Positions 11,839 to 22,554 of a stretch of 64,000 nucleotides of DNA are shown in pieces. How positions within the stretch are numbered: the first letter of the stretch is position 1; each line of letters begins with the position of its first letter. The DNA is taken from the NCBI GenBank assembly GCA_022495005.1, contig JAGYXB010002125.1, positions 32,491 through 96,490 of the forward strand, given 5' to 3'. The stretch comes from Rhyacophila brunnea. Its lineage: Eukaryota > Arthropoda > Insecta > Trichoptera > Rhyacophilidae. A program made the position numbers and the translations under genes. Under the pieces are notes generated by a model, which was given only the letters and a program-made list of their open reading frames with translations, was not told the DNA's origin and searched no databases.

Positions 11839-12129
11839 CCCACCACAGTCGGTGGTGGTGTAAATTAAAAAAACATTTTTTTCGGTGGAATTCGGCATAA
11901 ATATTGTAGCTCTAGACCAGTGGTTCTTAACCGGTGCACTGCTGGCTTGTTGCAAGTGCACCGCGAAAATAATGATAAAAGTAGAAAAATCCGCGAAATA
12001 GTGAAAACCGAAAAAGTCCTTCGTGAAATTATGAAAGCCGATGAAAGATCTAATGTGATTTCGATGTTGCCGAATCGATCGCACGCATTTTCCGTTGGCC
12101 TCACAGGTTTTCGTTTCATAAATGAAAAC

Positions 12130-12445
12130 AAGATAGTGAATCAATATCTATGCTGCAAAGAACTCACCGAGCGTACGACATGACATGAAGATGTTTTAGG
12201 TTATATTTCTTCATATTTAGAACAATTTAAAATATTATGGAGGAATTTGTATGGATGGTGCTCCGTCAATGGTAGGCTCATTTAAAGGATTTTTTACCCT
12301 CGCAAAGACAAGAAACCCTAATATTATATCTACGCACTTTTTTTTACACAGGGAATCTATAGTTTCGAAAACATTACCGCAGCACTAAAACCTGTACTAG
12401 ACCAAGTTGTAAATATGGTAACCTTTAAAAACAGGCATTTTTAAA
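12130..12445 (+). pseudogene. Decayed ZBED5/GTF2IRD2-like hAT transposase
   Basis: Frame-shifted fragments read QYLCCKELTERTT, then EDVLGYISSYLEQFK, then (in another frame) CMDGAPSMVGSFKGFFTLA, then AALKPVLDQVVNMV. In this order they match the middle of ZBED5-type hAT transposases (LCKEL..TTG.DIF..., DGAPSM.G...G, HR.AL..K.LP..L...L..VV..VN). Several frameshifts and stops separate them. This is the coding remnant of the surrounding hAT element. Confidence 0.75.
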
Positions 12446-12889
12446 AAAACTTTGCATTGTTGAAGCTAAGTAGGTACGAATGTTTGCTTTACATATTGTT
12501 TTATATACCTACACTAGAATCATTTTTATAATTTCCCTGTGCTCTTCTCTCCCCGGCACTTTGCATTATAAAGTAACTTTAAACTCAGTCAGAGCTCACT
12601 TTGAGCGTAGCAGCCTTAGTCCTGGGTATCTCCTCCTAGGGCATTCCCGGCCTAAAACTTAACTAGATGCTTCACATCGCCAATGTAGGGCCACATGATA
12701 CGCTCGATTAAGACCGGGTGTGGTGCGTGGCGGGTTTTGGTTTGAAGGGATTAACTTCAATGTAAATAAATATTTAACCCTCCTACTTGCCCCCCCCAAT
12801 AATAAATCCTGGGTGCGCCACTGAAGACGTGAATGTCGTTTGAAATCGTCAGGCATTGACTGTACACCAAACTTGGATTAATAACTAAT

Positions 12890-13240
12890 TATCAATGCAT
12901 TTTAATGTTTTGCTTTTTTCTTTATTAGGTAGGTACAAGAATACACAACATTTTACTTTGCTAATAACTAGAGCTATTTTATGTCATGGATAATCTATAT
13001 AAAAATAAATTTGAAACAAACATTGTTATGGTGAATTTAATATCAAAATTCAACAAAACAAATGAGATTTTTCGAAAGGCATTCCGTATTATAATTTTAT
13101 TTTAAGGCATATTGTGTGGTAATTATTGAAATACAAAGTTATTAAAAAGTCAAGTTTTTTTAAAACTACATAATAAATAATTAATTCAAGACATTCAGAC
13201 TTTAGAATAAAAAATAACAAAAAAAGCTACATTAAAAATA
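12890..13240 (+). repeat. Third, diverged copy of the 8.6/17.8 kb repeat
   Basis: AATGCATTTTAATGTTTTG followed by a TTTCTTTATT block, AATACACAACA and AAAAATAAATTTGAAA matches the segment starting near 17,975. It is more diverged and truncated. No coding sequence. Confidence 0.5.
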
Positions 13241-13385
13241 TAAACTCAAGAATATTCTAAGCGGGCTCTCACATCAAAACTTGTCTTGCGTCAAATACGT
13301 CGATGTGACGTCATCGTTATTCACAGAACACACGTTGCCACCAGTGGCGGCCGGTGGTCTTCAGAATAGCATTTTCTGGTAGTGC

Positions 13386-13657
13386 GCAATGGTTTACGTT
13401 CTATACCCAACATTGGAGCATAGGGCAAGCACAAGTTCGCGCCACTTCCCTCGGTCCAACGCCAACTCTTGCGCCTCCCGCCATGTCAGACCAGCAGCAC
13501 GTAGGTCACTTTTGTAGCACCGCTGCAGGGTGAGGGAGGGCTGGCCATGGCAACGGAACCCTTGAGGCTGTGCCATAAGGGTACGAAGTGTCACACTCTT
13601 TGGCGGCATAAGGAACACTTGTCCTAGCCACGTAAAGATCGTAAAGCGTCTCTTCAT
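13386..13657 (-). pseudogene. 5'-truncated non-LTR retrotransposon tail
   Basis: The minus-strand frame of about 87 codons reads FTWLGQVFLMP...SDLRAAGLTWREAQELALDRGKWRELVLALC. The WLG.V.RM start and the LTW..A..LA.DR..WR..V.ALC ending are the C-terminal signature of RT polyproteins in several LINE clades. No RT core remains. The position suggests a 5'-truncated insertion; boundaries were not resolved. Confidence 0.7.
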
Positions 13658-13721
13658 GATTAACTACCTTAATCACCGAAGGCTGCCGTGTCAATAAGCT
13701 AAGATAATATCTTAGTGTATA

Positions 13722-14095
13722 ATGACTGAAACGTCGAACTTCTCAGAAGTCTGTCCACTATCTCTCCACAGATGAAATTTCCGACGTTGAGAGAACGACG
13801 TCCGACGAAAGACTGGCGCTTGGTAGGTGCGAAATTGCGCTGGATGCCTTCATCCAGGAGGAACCTTGGGCCCAACGGAACCTCAACCTACTAAGTGGCC
13901 GCCGAACCATCCAGAGCACAGTGGAAGCGGACGTCCAAAAGGACGTCTTCTGCGTGCACCAGAGATAAACCAACCGGTGGTTGCCACGTCGACATCGGAT
14001 ACTGGCGAGGGACCCCGTTCGCTAGTAGGGACCCCCGATCCCCTAGACGTAGTGTAAGACGCAGACGCCCGAAACGCGTCTACAGTCTAGCGTAA
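13722..14095 (+). other. Unidentified GC-rich coding-like segment
   Basis: The base composition rises sharply here. One frame (stop at about 13,968) contains DEISDVERTTSDERLALGRC and then EIALDAFIQEEPWAQRN; an overlapping frame ends RRSVRRRRPKRVYSLA at 14,095. I do not recognise either. The location beside a solo LTR and a CGTCCGGGTAGG word shared with it (14,370 and 14,838) suggests a leftover of LTR-retrotransposon sequence, but this is inference. Confidence 0.35.
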
Positions 14096-14417
14096 AGTGT
14101 GAAAGGTTGAAAGTAAACCTCGTAAAACCTTATATTATTATGTAAACTATAAATATGCACTCGGACCCATGTATTACGTCATAACGCATGCCGTATACGT
14201 GGATTGCTAGAAATTAAAAGTACGAAAACGTAGGTACCAATTTATGATAGATATTTTTACAGAAGTAGATGTTTAGCAGGATTATAGTGTGATTTTATTA
14301 GGTATAGGTATTCCCCGTTTTTATTATTTGGGTTATGTTCGAATTACTATAATGTTTTGTTTTGTCAACGTCCGGGTAGGTAGAGGTCCCGTCTGTGTCC
14401 AGTGACATATAAAGATA

Positions 14418-16130
14418 AAGATGGTTCCAAATGTAACTAATATTCAAATACGCCGACGAGTGTTCAATATAATATTAACCAGTGGTCTCCAACTTTGTTC
14501 AATATTCTGAAGGAGTTAATTTTATTGTGGATAAACATGGTTCCAAATGTAACTAATATTCAAATACGCCGACGAGCGTTCAATATAATATTAACCAGTG
14601 GTCTCCTACTTTGTTCATTATTCTGAAGGACTTAATTTTATTGTGGATAAACATAGTTTCAAATGTAACAAATATTAAAATACGCCGACGAGCGTTCAAT
14701 AAAATATTAACCAGTGGTCTCCAACTTTGTTCAATATTCTGAAGGAGTTTATTTTATTGTGGATAAACATGGTTCCAAATGTAACTAATATTGAAATACG
14801 CCGACGAGCGTTCATTATAATATTGACACCCCGGAAGTCCGGGTAGGGAAGGGAGTTGGGGCCGCACAGCCCGATCCGATCTCCGCGCTCGACTCTCCGG
14901 TCGACCGGGCGTCGATGACGCCCTTTGTAGCGTGCCGTCGGTCGGCACGTGGAAGTCACACGACCAACTTCCACCCTTCGACTAGCTCAGTGATTTAAAT
15001 TGTTTAGGGCGGTCAATTGAAGCTGGGTTTTGTGTTTAGGTAGAGCACCTTCAGTGTAAGGTTAGGCCTTGACAGTTGATTATGGTGGATCTTCACAATG
15101 AAACACACGTTGTTCGTAGCACAAAGTTTTATATTTAACTTATAGTTCACAAAAAAGGTACGTACACAACACACAGATACACAATATTAAGTTTTACATG
15201 GTTTATAATTTTTCAACAGCCCTAAATTTATTAATGATAGGCGCCGTAGGCTGTGTCAATTAAAATTTAAGAATCAAAAGGACACGAAGTCCGTCGCGTA
15301 TCGGAGACTCGGGCTTACTGCCTGCCAGACTGATTATGTCCCCGTTCCAGCCTTATCGCTGTCCCTCTCGATCTACCCCTGGACGCTCATCCCTCTCTGT
15401 CGTTATATATTTATAGTTAATTAATAAAAAGCATCTTATGCATAGAGCGGCGATAGAAGGACTTTGGCTTGGCGGACTATAAGAAACATGAATGTGGCAT
15501 CCATAGCTTCGCTCGTACTTTGCCCTTAAGGGGTCCTCCATACACGTATAAACGTGGCGGTATCAATATTAACCAGTGGTCTCCAACTTTGTTCAATATT
15601 CTGAAGGAGTTTATTTTATTGTGGATAAACATGGTTCCAAATGTAACTAATATTCAAATACGCCGACGAGCGTTCAATATAATATTAACCAGTGGTCTCC
15701 AACTTTGTTCAATATTCTGGAAGAGTTAATTTTATTGTGGATAAACATAGTTTCAAATGTAACAAATATTAAAATACGCCGACGAGCGATCAATATAATA
15801 TTAACCAGTGGTCTCCAACTATGTTCAATATTCTGAAGGAGTTAATTTTATTGTGGATAAACATGGTTCCAAATGTAACTAATATTCAAATACGCCGACG
15901 AGCGTTCAATATAATATTAACCAGTGGTCTCCAACTTTCTTCAATATTCTGTAGGAGTTAATTTTATTGTGGATAAACATGGTTCGAAATGTAACTAATA
16001 TTCAAATACACCGACGAGCGTTCAATATAATATTAACCAGTGGTCTCCAACTTTGTTCAATATTCTGAAGGAGTTAATTTTATTGTGGATAAACATAGTT
16101 TCAAATGTAACAAATATTAAAATACGTTGA
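14418..16130. repeat. 116-bp satellite array, interrupted
   Basis: Tandem units of 115-117 bp; each contains CAGTGGTCTCCAACTTTG, TTATTGTGGATAAACAT and ATACGCCGACGAGCGTTCAA. The CAGTGGTCTCC landmark lies at about 14,480, 14,595, 14,712, then 15,574, 15,690, 15,805, 15,922 and 16,037. About 3.5 units precede and about 5 units follow a 742-bp insertion at 14,824-15,565. Units differ by only a few substitutions. The CAGTGGTCTCCAAC word resembles a hAT terminus. Confidence 0.9.
14824..15565. mobile_element. Solo LTR inside the satellite
   Basis: The insertion begins TGACACCCCGG and ends GTATCA (TG...CA) with a short inverted terminal match (TGAYACC). It is flanked by ATAT on both sides (14820-14823 and 15566-15569), a 4-bp duplication typical of Gypsy-type elements, and it precisely interrupts a satellite unit. 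There is a possible poly(A) signal AATAAA near 15,422. No internal gag/pol is present, so it is a solo LTR, presumably left by recombination between two LTRs. The coding strand is uncertain. Confidence 0.75.
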
Positions 16131-16734
16131 TAAGCAACAATATACTAAACAAAAAAATAATAATAAAGAAAAAAAAAAACAATATACCTACATCAATTTT
16201 TTTTTTGTACTATTGTTATGTGCCATTCGAAATTGTAACTGTTAGTGAGTCAGCCAGTGGATTCGACTGGCTGAAAAAAGGCCGGTCCGGACCGGGCGAG
16301 TGATTTAGTAGAGTGGCGAGTGATTTAATGAATTAGTAACTGAAAAGTGTCCGAACACAGTTCATTAGTGAGTGACGCGTCAAAATGAATAGAGCGTCGA
16401 GAGCGACGGATATTTCAAAACGGACACCATTCGCGCGACACGAGAGTGCTGCCGTCTGTCGTAACTTCAGAAATAATTCAAATGACACTATGCAAAAACG
16501 GCGTTGTTGAATTAAATCGATTTATGCTCCAAATTCCTATTGATGAATACTAATTTACATAGGATACCTACCTATTATATTTTGTGGTTGCATAAATTTT
16601 TGTATGCTTACCTATGTATTTTTGTAGTTTGTTTAGGTAATAAATAGGTACTTTATGCACAATATTAAAACCACACCAGACATCTATCGAACCGCCAAAC
16701 AAATGTCTTACACATTCCCAAATGTAGAAATATT
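16131..16734. other. Transposon-derived flank without a gene
   Basis: Holds an imperfect inverted motif (AGCCAGTGGATTCGACTGGCT near 16,254) and several GAGTGATTTA words (16,299; 16,319) that recur inverted as TAAATCACT near 17,741. This suggests a TIR element spanning about 16,240-17,760 that encloses the hAT tail below. Otherwise AT-rich and non-coding. Confidence 0.35.
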
Positions 16735-16975
16735 TTTTTAACAATTCCCTTATCTAATGCATCAGGTGAAAGATCGTTTCTGTTTTAAAACGTGCAAAAA
16801 ATTATTTGAGAAGTACTATGGGAGAAAAAGATTTAATTTTGTATATAGAGCAAGATATTTTAAGCCGAATTGACACTGCCAAAATAATTGACGAATTTGA
16901 CGAAAATTTATTTAAAACATGTTTGTTTATTTTATTTCTATTACCTTTGTTATATTTTATGTTAATAAATTAATG
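16735..16975 (+). pseudogene. hAT transposase C-terminal (dimerisation) remnant
   Basis: Frames around 16,740-16,920 give LTIPLSNASGERSF, then RAKNYLRSTMGEKDL, IEQDILSRIDTAKIIDEFDE. This is the conserved hAT C-terminal dimerisation region (ERSFS.LK..K..LRSTM...RL..L..I). A frameshift lies just after GERSF. About 100 bases downstream (17,058-17,069) GATCCGCCCCTG looks like the inverted terminus of the same element. Confidence 0.75.
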
Positions 16976-17099
16976 AGTGTTTCTACGTATAAAACTTTTT
17001 TTCTAACTTGAATTTGGGGGCCCCGAAATTTTTACCGCTCAGGGCCTCCGCTTGACTTGATCCGCCCCTGATTTTATGCTCCATTGTCCTTACTGACTA

Positions 17100-17520
17100 T
17101 AAAATATAAACAGAATGATAAATGAATAATTATAAATTATAATTATTCTAATGAACACTAGGATAATGTGTACCTACCTACCTACGTTTTTACCTACTTT
17201 CAAAAACAACAAGTTTTCTGTGCAATATTTCCATTATTTATCAAAGTTTTAATCAACAAATTATCCACACTACCTACTGACATGACATAATATCCTTCAT
17301 ACTGAGTGTACAATGTACCTAAACGGAATAATAAATGAATATAATAATTATATATAATAATATATATAATAATTATAAGATAATGTGTACCTCTTTACCT
17401 ATCGTCAATAACAACAAGCTTTCTGTGAAATATCGCCATTATTTATCTACGGATCTATCAACACACTTTTTGTCGCATTGAATAATATAAGTTATATTTT
17501 TTCGAGTAGTAATCTTTGTT
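17100..17520. repeat. Diverged tandem duplication of about 210 bp
   Basis: Two adjacent copies (about 17,108-17,310 and 17,322-17,520) share AATAATTATA, GATAATGTGTACCT, AACAACAAGTTTTCTGTG (CTTTCTGTG in copy 2) and CCATTATTTATC in the same order. AT-rich, non-coding. Confidence 0.55.
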
Positions 17521-18302
17521 TCAACGCTGTGCCATTCCTACGGCAGTCGACAACTAATGCACTCGCCTGTTCAGACTTGGTTTGTGGCTTGTTTAGTATA
17601 TAGTGAGAGGTGGTGGGGATCGCTACTCGCCCGAAATAATAGAATAAAATGGATCGGATTGACTGACCATTTTACTAAACTACTCGACTAAATTTGTCTG
17701 TTCAGACACGGTTTTTTAATCACTCGCTACTTTACTAAATCACTGGCACAGTCCAAACAAGGCATAACGCTGAAGCGAATTTTACTGATCGGTTTCTGAC
17801 TATTTTAATTAACAATAGATATTCGTGATCAGACTGTTATAATATGTCTGTTAATAATATAAGATTTAAAAACTAATGAATAAATTACTAATTTTTTTGC
17901 TGCGTTAAACGTCCCCGAAATATTATGTGTATAAATGCGTACCTATAAAGGTTGGGGTTGGACACCATTCATTAAGCAATGCATTTTAATGTTTTGATAG
18001 TTTTCTTTATTGTTTAAAATACACAACAATATTTTGTTTTCCAATTACCACAAATATTTTATGCGATGAAGAAATAGAAAAATAAATTTGAAAAATACAC
18101 TATAAGTAATTGTGAATTAATATCAAAATATCATGTAAGGCGTAAAGGCAACTCTAAAAGCATATAGTATAATATATAATTTATTTCAACACATTTTTTT
18201 AATTATTGACATACAAAAGTATTTCAAATTCAGGTGTATTATGACATTAATCCTTATAGATACAGTAGAACCTCAATTACCTAAATATCATTATGATTAT
18301 TA

Positions 18303-18361
18303 TTACCCAGAACTCTCGGGTGGAAGGCCAGCGCCTTACCCACTGCACCACGAGAGCCGCC
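18303..18361 (-). mobile_element. tRNA-half retro-insertion with 15-bp duplication
   Basis: The 59-bp insert is flanked by identical TCATTATGATTATTA (18288-18302 and 18362-18376). On the minus strand it begins GGCGGCTCTCGTGGTGCAGT, continues GGGTAAGGCGCTGG (a good A-box) and ends before any B-box. The single-copy empty site is visible in the inverted partner near 8,975. It looks like the 5' half of a tRNA or tRNA-derived SINE inserted by retroposition. Confidence 0.7.
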
Positions 18362-18403
18362 TCATTATGATTATTAGCTTCATATGGATGTCAGTAGGCG
18401 CAC

Positions 18404-18600
18404 ATATCGTCGCTTAAGAAACAACACCGCGGAAGTCAATTAATTAAAATTTTCAGGGGCAAACAAAAACCGTCTCAAAAAATTGAAAATTGATACCTTT
18501 TAACTTATTTTTTTTTGTGTTTAGTTAAAAAAATGTTTTGTTTGCCCCTGAAAATTTTAATTAATTAACTTCCGGGGTGTTGTTTCTTAAGCGACGATAT
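18404..18600. mobile_element. Palindromic MITE, ATATCGTCGC ends
   Basis: The arms 18404-18470 and 18534-18600 are inverted copies, starting ATATCGTCGCTTAAGAAACA, with a short AT-rich spacer. The empty site is visible in the partner arm near 8,954, where the sequence reads straight across an ATAT. The same ATATCGTCGC terminus ends the element at 22,161-22,554. Confidence 0.75.
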
Positions 18601-18960
18601 ATAAAAATGATTTGGGGGGAATCCAGTTTGAAAAAATATCCATAATTTAATTAAAATTTTTAAAGCAGCGTTAACAAAATCTAACAGGTGCATCGAGTTC
18701 CACATTTACCTAGCCTGCTATGTATAGCTCCACGTCACTTCGATCGCCCCCACACATAATACAAAACGCACATGATTAACAACCGATTTTTCCAGACTTA
18801 CTTATACTCAACGTTTTAGTTTTTTCTTCCTATGTTATGAAAGTAGCCGTCTTCCATAGTCATCTGGGAATTGGACTGACTAATTGTATCTCTCGCGTTT
18901 TTCTTATATACTTATTTAAGTTTTCTTTCTAAATTAAAAATAACAATATATTTTTCTATA

Positions 18961-19240
18961 CAGTATAACCCCTATTTTACGTTTTTTAAGGGACTGAAAA
19001 AAAAAACCTAATTGGAGGGAAAATGTAAAAGGGGGTATTGAAAAAAAGAATATTTAAATTTTATGTTTCTAAAAAAATAACGTTTTATTAAAAAACATTC
19101 AATTAAAATTTTTATTGAAAAATCGTTCGAATGTTACAACCCAATCATTGTCAAGCGCGCGTAACTCGCATATTTTGAATATTTCCGACGTAAATGCGGG
19201 TATTAAATGTACTAAAATACAATTAAATTAATGTTCATAT
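18961..19240. other. Possible pogo-like fragment
   Basis: Begins TACAGTATAACCCCTATTTT, a TA followed by a CAGT...CC terminus like other pogo-type ends in this window (30,119; 37,165; 54,835). No opposite end or transposase was seen. Confidence 0.3.
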
Positions 19241-19360
19241 TGAATTTAATAAAATTGGAGACCGTATAGTATACGGCCATCTCTTTCCGATAAAAAGCTC
19301 ACAGCGAACTGTACTACAGAGAAATGTTTTATGTACAATTTACATGTAACCCACATGGGT
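19230..19360 (+). repeat. Exon-like dispersed repeat, copy 1
   Basis: About 130 bases here match 62,350-62,495 (TTAATGTTC.TATTG, AAAATTGG, ATCTCTTTCC, CTCACAG, GAAATG.T.TATGTACAATTT). Both copies share the short peptide EM.YVQFTCNP in one frame. The source is unknown. A faint resemblance of the upstream frame (NVHIEFNKIGDRIVYG) to an arrestin first exon is too weak to claim. Confidence 0.4.
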
Positions 19361-22160
19361 AATTAATTTCCTTGTGGCGAGGACACTCCTCGTCCCACCA
19401 TAAAATTAAAACATAATATAATCTTAGGCACAACTTACAAGTCACAGGGTATGTTGAAGGCACCATATTGTGATGGCCACATAGTTTACTTAGAGAGCAG
19501 ATAATATGGCAATAGAAGAAGGAATCTATAAAACATCAGTAAAATCGTCTATGATATTAAAAAATATACCAACAAATAATAGTTTTTTAAATGCAAAATA
19601 TACCATCATATTATTAATAATTGCATATTATTAATCCACATAATTTAATAGCCGTCAGGATCGATTTAGTCTGCTTAGTGCAGTGATTTCTAATCTTTTA
19701 TTTTGGTTAGAGGAGTCCTTGACACTACATCAGGCCACGAATGCACCAATTAGCCCAGTCGCACATTGAATATCATCTCGACTGAGATAATAGTCATAGA
19801 TCAAAACTGAGAACAACATGCAACTTTCTTATCTGCGTATAGGCAAGGCCGTACTAAAACTGTGACGTCACACGGCAAGCCGAAATGCGACATTTCGGGA
19901 TTATACCTGCGCTGCGTGTCGGGTGAAAATAGTTGCATGTGTCTCCAGATGTTTTTTTCAACCTTAAATGTTTTATTCCAGCAGTGTGCGAAGCTCCATA
20001 AGATAATGTGTGTTTTGTGAATAACGATGATGTTACATCGACGTATTCGGCATGATGCAGATGAGATGAGTTTAGATGTGAGAGCTGGCCTACAGTGGTG
20101 AAACATATTACAAAAATGACATAATTACATTGATTTACCATATTATAGGATAGGCCAATTAGCTAAATTCACTGAGATTTGATGCATATACAATCTGATT
20201 ATTCGTAAAGCATTCGGAGCCATTTATTGGTTGGCATATTACTATTAAATTGTATGCAGCCAATGAGATATAGACTGATTAGTAAGAAGTGGTTTTTAGT
20301 CAATGAGATTTTATATCAAGTTTGCCCAAATTGAAGGTGGGCAATATACTATTTTCGTTTGTAAGAACGTCTATGAGCGTAGAATGGATGTAGAGTATAA
20401 AAAATCAAACCTCATTGATATATTATGATCTCACCGGGATCGAACATGGAACCCCTGGTGTAAGATGCCACTGCCGTAAATATTGGACTACTCAACACAA
20501 TATACTGATCTCAACAAACACTAGCGCATAGTAAGCAGGAATACGAGCAACACTCATTACTACCCAGTGGCAAAGGGTGACTTTTGGAAACAGGTAGGCT
20601 GTGGAGAAAGCTCACTTGTTAGATGTATTTACGGGAAATAAGAAGATAATCCGACATAACTACTGATAAACAGGTAGGTACACAAAAACCGATGAAATTT
20701 CAAAAGCTCACTGATGTTATACAATTAAGCAATTAATTTGAATTATGTATTTTCTTAAATATAAACGAAAGATACGCTCAAAATATATTGAAAATATCCG
20801 TTGTTGTGAATCTGTTCCATAACAATTTATAATTTAACCCGTAAACTAGACATTTTAAAATACTTCTATGTTTAAAACACAGACTTTGATACAATATCAG
20901 ATTTCAACTTACATAATTGGCTGAATAAATTGTCTTAGTCTATGAATAAACTAACTGATAAATAAAAATCACGAGATAAATTATGTATTATTTTTAACAA
21001 TGACCAATATTTATATGTGATTGAATCCCTAGAAATTATTTTTTTAAATTATCTTGAATAAATGTGCACTTACGTAAAATGTAAGCGCTCCTTAAATAGC
21101 TTACCAATTTATATGGGCCGCCGCAGACGTCTTGAAATTATGAGAAACAAACTTCATATAAAAAAAGTTTTCGATTCACGCGAACGTAATCCATACAATA
21201 TGTGAAGCGAAACGAGATGTCGCTTATTTTTTTAAACCTTCGAAACATGCCATAAATGGTGCTAATTGAAATAGTGGAAAAGATCGTAAAATTATTATGA
21301 CAATTACACGATAGATGTCGTTGGGCATATTGAATATATCGACGGGCCCCAGAAAAACCACTACAAGTCTAAAATCACAAATGTTCAGGAGCGAAAAAAC
21401 TAAAATTTTGACAGTTTTAAATTCATTCTATAAAATGAGTATGTTTTTTCCAATATGATTTGAGTTAATCGGAGAGATAATATTATAGTCTATATTCTCA
21501 TCAAAATTGAATGATGATTAATTAATTAACAGCTGAGATAATGTCCAAAAAGCGTTTTTATTTGGAATAATATTACGCACTTGATATTACGAATCGACTC
21601 AACATGCTTTTGCGCGGACGAAATAGATTACTGGCTCCGCATAACAGACTCATATTCTGAGACAGAACCTTGTTTTACGTCGCATTTTTCTTACTCTATA
21701 CGATTTTATTAATTACAACTATAGTTATAACGCTCTTTTACGGAAAAATCGCAATTGCGCAATATTTAACTCGAAATAGTACAGCGTGTCTATAAAATCT
21801 TAACAAGGAATATAGGAACATATTGATATATATTTTTTTTATACGGAGTTTTTATAATTTAAAAGTATTTAAGTATGATTTTTTTTATTTTTTTGCAAAT
21901 TATTATTGATATTACATATACATTACGAAACAATAAACATTCAGGAAAAATGTTAATAAAGAAGTTATGAGGAAATTAATACATAACACTACTAACTACA
22001 CGATGAATAAAATATCTATTTTTTATACCTACTTCGTACCAAAATTTTCATTAAAATATAGAATAGATAGAAAAACAATATAATGTTAATGTTCATATCA
22101 CTGGAAAAATTTTAATTTACTTAATTAATATTCAATACAATTATCGAAACCAGAGAGATA
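19361..22160. other. AT-rich interval without a recognised gene
   Basis: Holds a moderately GC-rich patch at 19,850-19,940 (GTGACGTCACACGGCAAG) with a spurious 101-codon minus frame. A B-box-like GTTCGATCCCGG on the minus strand near 20,435 suggests a SINE or tRNA-like scrap. A CGACGGGCCCCAGAAAAACC motif at 21,340 recurs inverted at about 25,405-25,432. No exon-like sequence was recognised. Confidence 0.4.
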
Positions 22161-22554
22161 ATATCGTCGCCCTCAAGGAAGAACTCACCAACCAACAAAA
22201 GTAAAATCCTGAGATAATCGACTTTTAAACTTTTTGAAAATTTTAAATTGCTCTCATTAGAAAACGAAAATACATAGAAGGAAACGGTTTTTTTTTGTTT
22301 GATTGGTTATTTTTATGTTTATGTACATTACATTTAAAACATGTAACATTTTTCCTGACTTTTTCTATAACACAAATATCTTTTCTATGTAGTTGGTGAA
22401 TTTTTTGTTTTTGTAATTTTTAACATAAAACCTATAGATAGAATTTTGGTGATTTTTTCTAAGATAGAGTTAAAAATTGCAAGATTTTCTGTATAAATAA
22501 CTCATTTTGAGCAAAAACTGTATTTGGTGAGTTCTTCCTTGAGGGCGACGATAT
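22161..22554. mobile_element. MITE with ATATCGTCGCCCTCAAGG ends
   Basis: Inverted ends of about 36 bp: left ATATCGTCGCCCTCAAGGAA then GAACTCACCAA; right is the inverse. The interior is AT-rich and non-coding. It shares the first ten bases of its TIR with the 18,404 MITE, so both probably use the same transposase. Confidence 0.75.

Larger units (their letters stand above)
10693..12823 (+). mobile_element. hAT DNA transposon with perfect 8-bp target duplication
   Basis: The ends are CAGTGGCGCACCCAGG (10693) and its inverse CCTGGGTGCGCCACTG (ending 12823), flanked on both sides by AAGACGTG (10685-10692 and 12824-12831). A CAGTG start plus an 8-bp duplication is diagnostic of hAT. The interior contains a decayed ZBED5-like transposase (near 12,130-12,445), a PIF-like foldback (10,759-10,935) and another MITE (11,278-11,838). 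The element is therefore old enough to be broken, yet its ends and duplication are intact. Confidence 0.85.
17780..18960 (-). repeat. Large inverted repeat, right arm
   Basis: Reverse-orientation partner of 8,605-9,550. Relative to that arm it has gained a 59-bp tRNA-like insert with a 15-bp duplication (18,303-18,361) and a 197-bp palindromic MITE (18,404-18,600). Comparing the arms gives clean filled/empty site pairs. Confidence 0.75.

Noticed and set aside
19801..20141. Two overlapping minus-strand frames of 95-101 codons
   Set aside because: No recognisable domain, no splice context, and the two frames overlap each other; treated as chance frames in a GC-richer patch.
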